DNA of 38,577 bases from Candidatus Zipacnadia bacterium (lineage in GTDB: Bacteria > Armatimonadota > Zipacnadia > Zipacnadales > UBA5352), in assembly GCA_029821265.1 (NCBI GenBank), contig JALGTR010000005.1, forward strand, positions 1 through 38,577. Direction: 5' to 3'. A model generated the notes under the pieces. It made no database searches and had not been told where the DNA came from. It worked only from the letters and a program-made list of their open reading frames with translations. Both the position numbers and the translations under genes were made by a program. The number at the start of each line of letters is the position of its first letter. Within the stretch, counting starts at the first letter, position 1. Below, in pieces: positions 28,845 through 36,867 of this stretch.

Positions 28845-28860
28845 TGTTTCACATGAAACA
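28845..28860. promoter_or_regulatory. parS-like ParB-binding palindrome TGTTTCACATGAAACA
   Basis: 15 of 16 positions match the ParB/Spo0J consensus TGTTTCACGTGAAACA; lies between the FG-GAP stop and the likely pgeF start. Confidence 0.7.
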
Positions 28861-28873
28861 ATTGGAGGGGCCG

Positions 28874-29584
28874 ATGGACGTCTGGGAGCATAAGCTTGAG
28901 TGGGAGGGGGCGCGGGGCGGCTTCGTCGGCCGCTCAGCGCGTGCGCGCGGCGACGATCCGCTGCCGGATCGCCTCGCTGACGCCCTGACGGAACTGGGGC
29001 GGGATCGAACGCTGGTCGAGGCCGAGCAGGTGCATGGTGGCGAGGTCGCCGTGGTGCGCGAGGAGTCGCTGAGGGATGCCCGGAGCCCCTTCGGCGTGCC
29101 GGGGGCCGATGGACTGGTGACGGATGCTCGCGAGGCCGCGCTGGCGATCTACGTTGCCGACTGCCTGGCGGTCTTCCTGCATGATCCAGTGCACCAGGCC
29201 GTCGGTCTCGCGCACGCAGGCTGGCGTGGGTTGTTGGAGGATATTCCCGGCGAGCTGGTTCGCGCGATGGTGCGCGGATGGGGCGGTGATCCGGCCGAGA
29301 TGCAGGTGGCGCTGAGCCCGTGCATCCGGCACTGCTGCTTCGAGGTGGGCGAGGAGGTGGCGCGTGAGTTCGATGACCTGCCCGGCGCGGTCGATCGCTC
29401 GCGCGAGAGGCCACACGTGGACATGATCGCGGTGGCGCGGGCGCAGATCGAGCGCCAGGGCGTGCCGGCAGGGAGGATCGAGGTCATGTCCGGCTGCACT
29501 CGCTGCGAGCCCGAGCGCTTCGCGTCCTACCGATGGGACCCCGATCGCTGCGGCCGGAACGTGGCGCTGATTGCGCTCGCCTGA
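28874..29584 (+). CDS. pgeF: PgeF/YfiH (laccase-domain) purine nucleoside phosphorylase family protein
   Basis: EAEQVHGGEVAVV; DGLVTDAREAALAIYVADCLAVFLHDPVHQAVGLAHAGWRGLLEDI; SPCIRHCCFEVGEEV. GGAGG 5 nt before ATG 28874 favours this start over 28844. Confidence 0.9.
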   Translation: MDVWEHKLEWEGARGGFVGRSARARGDDPLPDRLADALTELGRDRTLVEAEQVHGGEVAVVREESLRDARSPFGVPGADGLVTDAREAALAIYVADCLAVFLHDPVHQAVGLAHAGWRGLLEDIPGELVRAMVRGWGGDPAEMQVALSPCIRHCCFEVGEEVAREFDDLPGAVDRSRERPHVDMIAVARAQIERQGVPAGRIEVMSGCTRCEPERFASYRWDPDRCGRNVALIALA

Positions 29585-29635
29585 GGACAGGCGGGCGACG
29601 GTACGTGAGCTGCGCTTCACACGGGCGGCGGCGAG

Positions 29636-31414
29636 TCAGTCCTGTGCCTGCTGCCCCCGGTGCTCGCTCCTGATGACCTGGTGGTATGCGCTGCGCCAGT
29701 ACTGTGAGAGCATCCGCTGCGTGTTGAAGAACGACCCGTTGAACGCGATGCAGTAGCGTCGGATCCGCGCGAACTCCAGCGGATGGCCGTAGAACAGGGG
29801 CATGATCTTGTGCTGCAACGTGTCGTAGAGGTCGGCGCGCTCCTGCGTCGGCTCACTCGTCTCATCGCGGTCGCCGATGGCCCAGCCGGTGATGCCCTCG
29901 ATGTGCCCTTCCAACCACCAGCCGTCCAGCACGCTGAGGCTCGGCACGCCGTTGAAGGCGGCCTTCATGCCTGAGGTCCCGGACGCCTCGTGGGGCTTGA
30001 GCGGCGTGTTCAGCCAGACGTCCACGCCTGAGACGAGGTAGCCGGCCAGCTCGATGTCGTAGTCCTCGAGATAGATGACCGGGATGTGCCCACGAAGCTC
30101 CTCGGCGGCCCTGAAGACGCGCTTGATCATCTCCTTGCCGCCGATGTCTCGCGGATGCGCTTTGCCCGCGTACAGGATCTGAAGCGGGCCTGCCTTCTTC
30201 GCGATCCGCTTCAGTCGCTCGATGTCCGCGAACAGCAGGTCGGCTCGCTTGTACTCCGTGGCGCGGCGCGCGAAGCTGAGCGTCAGGGCGTCGGGATCGA
30301 GCTGGATCCCGGTGCGCCTGTGTACCTCCTCAAGCAGGCGGTTCTTGGCCTTCTGGTGCGCTTCCTGGATCCTCTCGAGCGGAATCCCGAGGGCGTAGCG
30401 CAGGTACTGGTTGTCCTGCAGCCACTCCGGGATCTCCTCGTCAAACAGCTCCGCGAATGGGGGAGCCGTCCACATGCCGACGCAGGCCCCGTTGGTGATT
30501 GAATGGATGGGGTAATCGGGGAACATACCGGCCGAGATCTCGCCATGGCGGAGCGCCACGCCATTGACGTAGCGGGAGAATCGCAGCGCAAGGTAGGTCA
30601 TGTTCAGCATCGAGTCGCGCTGCACGCCCATGCACTTGAGTGTCTCGGCGCGCTGAGGTCCGAGCACGCGGGTGACGAGGTTCCAGTCGAACTTATCGTG
30701 GCCGGTCGGAACCGGCGTATGCGTGGTGAACACGCACCTGTTGCGCACCGCCTCCTGATCCTCCGGTGTGCAGGTGGTGGGGCCTTTCTCGCCCACCCGG
30801 AGCTCCAGCAGACCCAGCGTGAGCAGAGCCGAGTGTCCCTCGTTCATGTGGTAGATGAGCCGTCCGTCAATGCCGAGGGCGTGGAGCATCGCGACGCCGC
30901 CGAGCCCCAACAGAGCCTCCTGGCAGAGCCGATAACGTCGGTCTCCGCCGTAGAGATCATTGGTCAGTGTGCGGTCCCAGTCGCTGTTCTCGGGCAGGTC
31001 CGTGTCGAGGAACAGGACGTTCACGAAGTGCCCGAGGGCACCGTCGATCCTGTATCGCCAGGCCCGAACGTGCACCGTACGCCCCTCGATCTCCACAGTG
31101 ACGCGTTTGTCGATCGGGGTGAGCACCTCTTCGGGCTTCCAGTTTACGGGCGTCTCCGTCTGGTTGCCCTTCGCATCGAGGTGTTGCCTGAAGTACCCGT
31201 TGCGGTAGAGCAGCGTCACAGCGATCATGGGCATCCCCATGTCGGCGGCCGCGCGCATCGTATCGCCCGCCAGGACGCCCAGTCCGCCCGCGTATGTGGG
31301 GATCTCGGAGTTAATGCCGATCTCCATCGAGAAATAGGCGATCGCCTCTTCGCGGTCGCCCGGTTCCCCGCTCATGCCGTTCTCAACTATCAATCGCGGC
31401 AGGGTTTCGCTCAC
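29636..31414 (-). CDS. glgP: Alpha-glucan (glycogen) phosphorylase, short GT35 form
   Basis: EAIAYFSMEIGINSEIPTYAGGLGVLAGDTMRAAADMG; FTTHTPVPTGHDKFDW; ATEYKRADLLF; LNTPLKPHEASGTSGMKAAFNGV. Confidence 0.92.
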   Translation of the reverse strand: MSETLPRLIVENGMSGEPGDREEAIAYFSMEIGINSEIPTYAGGLGVLAGDTMRAAADMGMPMIAVTLLYRNGYFRQHLDAKGNQTETPVNWKPEEVLTPIDKRVTVEIEGRTVHVRAWRYRIDGALGHFVNVLFLDTDLPENSDWDRTLTNDLYGGDRRYRLCQEALLGLGGVAMLHALGIDGRLIYHMNEGHSALLTLGLLELRVGEKGPTTCTPEDQEAVRNRCVFTTHTPVPTGHDKFDWNLVTRVLGPQRAETLKCMGVQRDSMLNMTYLALRFSRYVNGVALRHGEISAGMFPDYPIHSITNGACVGMWTAPPFAELFDEEIPEWLQDNQYLRYALGIPLERIQEAHQKAKNRLLEEVHRRTGIQLDPDALTLSFARRATEYKRADLLFADIERLKRIAKKAGPLQILYAGKAHPRDIGGKEMIKRVFRAAEELRGHIPVIYLEDYDIELAGYLVSGVDVWLNTPLKPHEASGTSGMKAAFNGVPSLSVLDGWWLEGHIEGITGWAIGDRDETSEPTQERADLYDTLQHKIMPLFYGHPLEFARIRRYCIAFNGSFFNTQRMLSQYWRSAYHQVIRSEHRGQQAQD

Positions 31415-31471
31415 AGTGTTGCCTCCCGCGGCGGGGGCGCGTTGCCCTCGCCGCTCGATCTCAAGTGTGGC

Positions 31472-32626
31472 TCAGTACCATCCGTATTCGTCCAGCGCCT
31501 CGACCATCGCGAGGATGTTCTCGGTCGGGACATCGGCCTGTATGTTGTGCGACGTGTTCAGCACGTAGCCGCCGCCGGGGGCGAGATCGTCGATCCGCCG
31601 TCTCACCTCGTCTTTGACGTCCTGCGGCGAGCCGCTCGGCATCACGTGCTGTGTGTCGATTGCACCCCAGAACGTGACGTCGTCTCCGAATTCGCGCCCC
31701 AGGCGCGCGGTGTCGCCCATCTTCGCGGCGCTGACCTGGACGGGGTTGAGGATATCGATACCCGTCTCGATCAGGTCCGGCAGCAGGTCGTAGACCGAGC
31801 CGCAGGTGTGAAAGAACATCTTCGCGTGCGGCGCCGCCTTCTTCACCGCCTCGTGATACTGCACGTAGCGCGGCGCCAGCAGCTCCTGGAACCATTCCCG
31901 GCGGACGATCGGGCCGTCCTGCATGCCGAGGTCATCGCCGTTATAGAAGATATCGACATACGGGCCCACGCGCTCAAGTACGGCTTCCGCGTAGGTGATC
32001 TTCAGCTCGACGATGTGGTCGAGGATGGCCTCGGTCACTGGCCTGTTGGTGAGAAGATTCATGTACCCCTGGTTATAGCCCTGCAACCAGAGGACAAGTT
32101 CCAGCATACCCGAGCCGAAGCCGCCGACGATTATGGGGTAGTCGCCGGAGCGCTTGATCTGCAGACACGCGTCCTCGATTGCGTCGAGGTCGAGCTCCGC
32201 GAGCGGGTCCGGCCAGCTGTAGGCGTCGACGTCAGCGACGGTCTCGGCGCCCCGCAGGGGGTGTTCGCACATGTCGTAGTAGAGGCCCCCGTCCTTCGGC
32301 ATCCTCCGGCGAATTCCCCACTCACAGGTGTCGTAGAAGTACTGCTCATCCTCCTCGACGTCGGTCAGCGTGCGGCCCGGCATTCTCAGATAGGTCGAGC
32401 GCGTGTCCACGCCCAACTCGCGCAGGACCTCCTCGTGCGGCATCGCGAGCTGCTGGAATGGGTCCAGCAGCGGATGTCGCTCGAGGTCGTCCATGCCCAT
32501 CGCCTCGAGCAGGGTGTCGTAGGCGATGCGGTGGATGCCGGTCACGAATGTCGTCCCCAGGTCAAAGGGGACGCGGTCGGGCTCGGAGTGGTGTAGCGCA
32601 GACAGGACGCGCTCGCGTGAGGTCAT
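31472..32626 (-). CDS. Uroporphyrinogen decarboxylase (URO-D) superfamily protein, probably not HemE
   Basis: MTSRERVLSALHHSEPDRVPFDLG; YVDIFYNGDDLGMQDGPIVRREWFQELLAPRY; FFHTCGSVYDLLPDLIETGIDILNPVQVSAAKMG. Confidence 0.85.
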   Translation of the reverse strand: MTSRERVLSALHHSEPDRVPFDLGTTFVTGIHRIAYDTLLEAMGMDDLERHPLLDPFQQLAMPHEEVLRELGVDTRSTYLRMPGRTLTDVEEDEQYFYDTCEWGIRRRMPKDGGLYYDMCEHPLRGAETVADVDAYSWPDPLAELDLDAIEDACLQIKRSGDYPIIVGGFGSGMLELVLWLQGYNQGYMNLLTNRPVTEAILDHIVELKITYAEAVLERVGPYVDIFYNGDDLGMQDGPIVRREWFQELLAPRYVQYHEAVKKAAPHAKMFFHTCGSVYDLLPDLIETGIDILNPVQVSAAKMGDTARLGREFGDDVTFWGAIDTQHVMPSGSPQDVKDEVRRRIDDLAPGGGYVLNTSHNIQADVPTENILAMVEALDEYGWY

Positions 32627-32832
32627 CGATCATCCTCCATTCCGCCGATGCGACTCCAACTGGCATTGTACGAGAGCCGCCTCCTCGGGTCAAGAAGCCC
32701 GAAGACCGCATGGGCCATATCCGGGGCAGTGGCATGCGAGGGGCGACATCCCCTTGCGCGGAACGGCGCGGAAGGATACACTTGCGTGGGTTGGCCGGGC
32801 TGCAACCGGCCGCGGCCATTCCGGGAGGAGGC

Positions 32833-33387
32833 ATGATGCGCGTTATCGCCGGCAGCGCTGGCTCTCTGCGGCTGCAGTGTCCGAGGGGGTTGCAGATTCG
32901 CCCCACTACTGATATGATTAGGGAGAGCCTTTTCAACAGTCTGGGGCCGCGCGTGGTTGGCGCGGCGGTATGTGACCTGTACGCGGGCTGCGGCTCCGTT
33001 GGTATTGAGGCCGCCAGCCGCGGGGCGTCACGTGTCGTTTTCATCGAACGCGCTCGCAGGGCCATCGAGGCCATCGAGGCCAACCTCGAACATACGCGGT
33101 TGTCTGACGTGGCGGAGATCATCCGCGGCCCGGTGATGCGTCGATACGGGGATGCCGCCCGGCGCTTTGGGCCGTTTGAGGTGGTCTTCGCCGATCCGCC
33201 GTACGGTCTGGCCGAGCTTCCGGAGCTGGTTCGGCGGCTGGTCGAAGATCGTGAGGGGCTGGCGGAGGGGGCTGTGGTGGTCGTGCAGCATTCGGCCGAG
33301 CAAGATCTGGGACCTGCGCCCACGCGTACCAGGGCTTTTGGTGACAGCGTTTTGTCGTTCTTTGAGGTGGCGGGCGAGGGTCGGTGA
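32833..33387 (+). CDS. rsmD: 16S rRNA (guanine(966)-N(2))-methyltransferase RsmD
   Basis: MMRVIAGSAGSLRLQCPRGLQIRPTTDMIRESLFNSLGPR; VCDLYAGCGSVGIEAASRGAS; VFADPPYG motif IV. Confidence 0.92.
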   Translation: MMRVIAGSAGSLRLQCPRGLQIRPTTDMIRESLFNSLGPRVVGAAVCDLYAGCGSVGIEAASRGASRVVFIERARRAIEAIEANLEHTRLSDVAEIIRGPVMRRYGDAARRFGPFEVVFADPPYGLAELPELVRRLVEDREGLAEGAVVVVQHSAEQDLGPAPTRTRAFGDSVLSFFEVAGEGR

Positions 33388-33878
33388 CTGCAGTGAACGA
33401 CGGTCGCACGGCAATCTGCCCGGGGACCTTCGACCCGGTGACCCTCGGACATCAGGACGTCTTCGAGCGCGCCGCGACGCTGTTCGAGCGCGTCGTCGTT
33501 GCGGCCGCGGCGGTCTCGGGGAAGAACACGCTTTTTTCGCTCGCCGAGCGTACGGAGCTGATCCGGCTCTCGGTGGCGCACCTTGATAACGTCGAGGTCG
33601 ACAGCTTCGACGGGCTTCTCGTCGATTTCTGCCGCGAGCGGGGCGCTGCGGCAATCGTCAAGGGGCTGCGTTCGATTGACGACTTTCAGCACGAGCAGCA
33701 GATGGCGATGATGAACCGCCGGATGCTGCCCGAGATCGAGACCGTGCTGCTCATGACCTCTCCACACGTCCAGTACATCAGCTCAAGCCTCGTACGAGAA
33801 ATCTGGGCGCTCGGCGGAGACGTCTCGGAGTTCGTGCCCGAGCCGGTCGTCGAGGCCCTGGAGCGCAAGCGCCATTAA
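33384..33878 (+). CDS. coaD: Phosphopantetheine adenylyltransferase
   Basis: TAICPGTFDPVTLGHQDVFERAATLF; VKGLRSIDDFQHEQQMAMMNRRMLPEIETVLLMTSPHVQYISSSLVREI; GTG start overlapping rsmD. Confidence 0.95.
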   Translation: MTAVNDGRTAICPGTFDPVTLGHQDVFERAATLFERVVVAAAAVSGKNTLFSLAERTELIRLSVAHLDNVEVDSFDGLLVDFCRERGAAAIVKGLRSIDDFQHEQQMAMMNRRMLPEIETVLLMTSPHVQYISSSLVREIWALGGDVSEFVPEPVVEALERKRH

Positions 33879-33972
33879 TCGCGGCACAGATGAAGAACAG
33901 GTCGCCAGCGGGCGGCCCGCGGACAGCTCCGCGGAGACGCCGTCCGCGCGTGTGCAGGGAGGTCGTCATCCG

Positions 33973-34467
33973 ATGGAGATCTTGCGACTGCTCGAAGAGC
34001 TCGACGCAATGGCGGACGAGGGTGAGAAGTGGTACTGTCGATTCCCGCCGTTCTGGGGCAAGACCGTTCTCGACGCCGACGAGCTGTTTGCGCTGATCGA
34101 GGAGATGCGCTCGAGCCTGCCGCAGGAGATGACGGAGGCCTCGCAGCTCGCGCGCGACCGCGATCGGATCATGCAGGAGGCGCACGAGCAGCGGGCCAAG
34201 ATCATCGAGGCCGCTCGCGAGCAGGCGCAGCTGATGACGTCCAACGATGAGCTGGTGAAGCAGGCCGAGGAGCGGGCCCGGCAGATCATCGAGGAGGCCG
34301 AGGTTGAGGCCGAGCACATCCGGTCGGAGGCCGAGGCGTGGGCCCGCGGCGTTGTCGAACGGCTCGAGAATTACACCGATCGTATACAGGCTACCGTGCA
34401 GAAGACCAAGAAGATGCTCCTCGCCCAGGAGCCCGGACGCGAGCCGGAGGAGGCCGGGATGCCGTAA
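33973..34467 (+). CDS. DivIVA-like / coiled-coil protein
   Basis: MEILRLLEELDAMADEGEKWYCRFPPFWGKTVLDADELFALIEEMRSSLPQEMTEA followed by a long Ala/Glu/Arg coiled coil. Confidence 0.7.
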   Translation: MEILRLLEELDAMADEGEKWYCRFPPFWGKTVLDADELFALIEEMRSSLPQEMTEASQLARDRDRIMQEAHEQRAKIIEAAREQAQLMTSNDELVKQAEERARQIIEEAEVEAEHIRSEAEAWARGVVERLENYTDRIQATVQKTKKMLLAQEPGREPEEAGMP

Positions 34468-34569
34468 CAATCCCGCCCGAGGCACCTTCGACCCCGCGCA
34501 GCCGGTGGTGCGCACCGTCGCTCGCACCACGACTGCCGCCGTCCCCGCCACCAACACGGAGGGAAATCT

Positions 34570-35790
34570 GTGAACGTACTTGTCGTCAACTGCGGCAGTT
34601 CTTCCCTGAAGTATGAGCTCATCGATATGGAGACCGAACAGTCGCTCGCAAGCGGCATCTGCGAGCGACTTGGCACGGATGGGGCGAAGATCGAGCACGA
34701 GACGCATGATGGTCGGACGTACGAGGCCGCTGTGGAGATGCCCTCGCACACCGAGGCCTTCCAGGAGGCGGTCTCGGCCCTCACCGACGCTGAGTATGGC
34801 GTCATCGGCTCACTCGAGGAGATCAGCGCGGTCGGCCACCGCGTGGTGCATGGAGGCGAGGATTTCGCGCATTCGGTGCTGATCGACGAAGAGGTGGAGG
34901 AGGCCATCGACCGCTTCGGCGAGCTGGCGCCACTGCACAATCCCCCGAACCTGCTGGGCATTCGCGCCGCGCGGAAGCTCCTGCCCGACGATCCCCACGT
35001 GGCGGTCTTTGACACGGCGTTTCATCAGACGATGCCCCGCCACGCCTTCATCTACGGCCTGCCGTGGGAGATGTACGCCGAGCACGGTATCCGGCGCTAC
35101 GGCTTCCACGGGACCTCGCACCGCTACGTCTCCCTGCGCGCGGGGCAGTATCTGCTGGAGCATGGCATTCCGATCGAGGAGCATCGGATCGTCACCTGCC
35201 ACCTCGGGAACGGCTGCTCGATGGCGGCGGTGAAGGCCGGGAAGTCGATCGACACGACGATGGGTTTCACGCCGCTGGAGGGCCTTCTGATGGGCACGCG
35301 CTGCGGCGACCTCGATCCGGCGATCGTCATCTACCTGGCGCAAACGCTTGGCATGCGGTTGGAGGAGATCGATCGCATGCTGAACAAGGAGAGCGGCCTG
35401 CTTGGCCTCTCGGGCGTGAGCAACGACATGCGCGACCTGCAAAGCGCCGCCTCGGAGGGCAACGATCGGGCGCGCGTGGCGATGGACCTGTTCGCCTACC
35501 GTGTGCGCAAGTACATCGGGGCGTACGCGGCGGCGCTCGAGGGCATCAACTGCGTGGTCCTGACCGGCGGAATCGGCGAGAACGATCATCTGCAGCGGCG
35601 CTGGTGCGTCCAGGGCCTTGAGCACCTCGGGATCGTCGAAGACCCGGCGAAGAACGTGGCGGATCTCGAGTACGAGGACGGGATCGCACCGATCGGAACC
35701 GACGATTCGCCGACACATCTGCTTGTGATCAAGACGGACGAGGAATTGATGATAGCGCGGGACACCGTGGAGGTGCTCTCCGCGCAGTAA
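34570..35790 (+). CDS. ackA: Acetate kinase
   Basis: MNVLVVNCGSSSLKYELIDME; VGHRVVHGGEDF; FDTAFHQTMPRHAFIYGLP; RRYGFHGTSHRYVS; CHLGNGCSMAAVKAGKSIDTTMGFTPLEGLLMGTRCGDLDP. Confidence 0.96.
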   Translation: MNVLVVNCGSSSLKYELIDMETEQSLASGICERLGTDGAKIEHETHDGRTYEAAVEMPSHTEAFQEAVSALTDAEYGVIGSLEEISAVGHRVVHGGEDFAHSVLIDEEVEEAIDRFGELAPLHNPPNLLGIRAARKLLPDDPHVAVFDTAFHQTMPRHAFIYGLPWEMYAEHGIRRYGFHGTSHRYVSLRAGQYLLEHGIPIEEHRIVTCHLGNGCSMAAVKAGKSIDTTMGFTPLEGLLMGTRCGDLDPAIVIYLAQTLGMRLEEIDRMLNKESGLLGLSGVSNDMRDLQSAASEGNDRARVAMDLFAYRVRKYIGAYAAALEGINCVVLTGGIGENDHLQRRWCVQGLEHLGIVEDPAKNVADLEYEDGIAPIGTDDSPTHLLVIKTDEELMIARDTVEVLSAQ

Positions 35791-36081
35791 GTAAGGTCGG
35801 GGGAGGTCGGTGCGGCGACGGTGACGAATTACCGCCGCGCGACGCCCACCACCGACGCGTCGCACAGTCTGCGGGTGCCAGCGCGGAAACTCCATGTGCC
35901 GGGAGAACGAAACATGGAGACTTTCGTGTGTGCAAGAGCCCCGCTGGACGGAACGGCGCCCTGAATATGGGCGCGTGGCAACAGCAGCGGGCGCGGCGAC
36001 GCGCCACGCGCAAGAGATCGCGATATGGGGGCGGCCGGGCGGCCGCGCGCAGATCGCGACACCCGAAGGAGAACACGCACA

Positions 36082-36336
36082 ATGGACGCGATCCAGGTCA
36101 TCGACTGGGTTGCTCTCGGCCTGGTCCTGCTACTGGCGGTCCTTGCGATCCACCTGCGGGACCTGCTGAAGGGGGCCGTGGCGCTGGCGCTGATGTCAGC
36201 GATCCTCTCGGCGGTCTTCTACCGCCTCGGCGCCCCGTGGGCGGCGATGTTCGAGCTCAGCGTCTGCGCGGGCTTCATCACCGTGCTGTTTCTGGCAGTG
36301 ATCGCGCTGACGGAGGCGAGGGAGCCCAATGACTAA
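36082..36336 (+). CDS. Small membrane protein, NuoJ N-terminal / MbhD (DUF4040)-like
   Basis: MDAIQVIDWVALGLVLLLAVLAIHLRDLLKGAVALALMSAILSAVFYRLGAPWAAMFELSVCAGFITVLFLAVIALTEA; three hydrophobic segments; precedes NuoK/NuoL-like genes. Confidence 0.75.
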   Translation: MDAIQVIDWVALGLVLLLAVLAIHLRDLLKGAVALALMSAILSAVFYRLGAPWAAMFELSVCAGFITVLFLAVIALTEAREPND

Positions 36337-36556
36337 GTTCGGCGGTATCGTTCTGGCCGTCGCCATCGTGGTGGGGTTAAACTTCATCTTCCTGTCCGAT
36401 GTCACGCCGGTTCGGCATTTCGGGGAGTTCACCACGCTGTTCCGCGACCTGATGTGGAATGGGCGGGCGCTCGATGTGCTGGCGCAGATGCTGGTGATCC
36501 TCGCCGGGACCTTTGGCGTGCTGGCACTGACGAAGGAGAGGGTTGATCTCGGATGA
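36329..36556 (+). CDS. Small membrane protein, NuoJ C-terminal / MbhE-like
   Basis: MTKFGGIVLAVAIVVGLNFIFLSDVTP...LDVLAQMLVILAGTFGVLALTKERVDLG; 8-nt overlap with the preceding gene. Confidence 0.65.
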   Translation: MTKFGGIVLAVAIVVGLNFIFLSDVTPVRHFGEFTTLFRDLMWNGRALDVLAQMLVILAGTFGVLALTKERVDLG

Positions 36557-36849
36557 GTCCCATTGCGGGCGTCGGCATCACCCTTTTCGTCATCGGCCTC
36601 TACGCCACCATCACGCGCACGAACCTGCTGCAAGTGGTGATCGGGCTCGAGATCATGGCCCGGGGCGTGTCGCTGGTGTTTGTCGTCGGCGGCGCGCTCA
36701 CCGGGACGATGGCTGCCGCCCAGTCGGTGGTCATCACAAGCATCGTGATCGAGGCCGTCACCGTGGCAATCGCACTCTCCCTGGTGGTTGCCGCCTACCA
36801 TCACAATCAGAGCCTGTCGGTCACGGCTCTCCGGCGGCTGAAGGGGTGA
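36553..36849 (+). CDS. NuoK/MrpC-like antiporter subunit
   Basis: GITLFVIGLYATITRTNLLQVVIGLEIMARGVSLVFVVGG...SVVITSIVIEAVTVAIALSLVVAAY; ATGA overlap with the upstream gene. Confidence 0.85.
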   Translation: MSPIAGVGITLFVIGLYATITRTNLLQVVIGLEIMARGVSLVFVVGGALTGTMAAAQSVVITSIVIEAVTVAIALSLVVAAYHHNQSLSVTALRRLKG

Positions 36850-36867
36850 GCTGTCACGTCAACTGAA

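Noticed and set aside
30503-32596. 697-aa + strand ORF overlapping glgP and the URO-D gene
   Set aside because: Antisense to two well-supported minus-strand genes; composition (R/H/V/L/A rich, no motifs) is the usual mirror-frame artefact in GC-rich DNA.
35894-36169. 91-aa and 134-aa + strand ORFs in the ackA to NuoJ-like gap
   Set aside because: No motifs, arginine-rich, overlap the better-supported gene at 36082; more likely non-coding structured leader.
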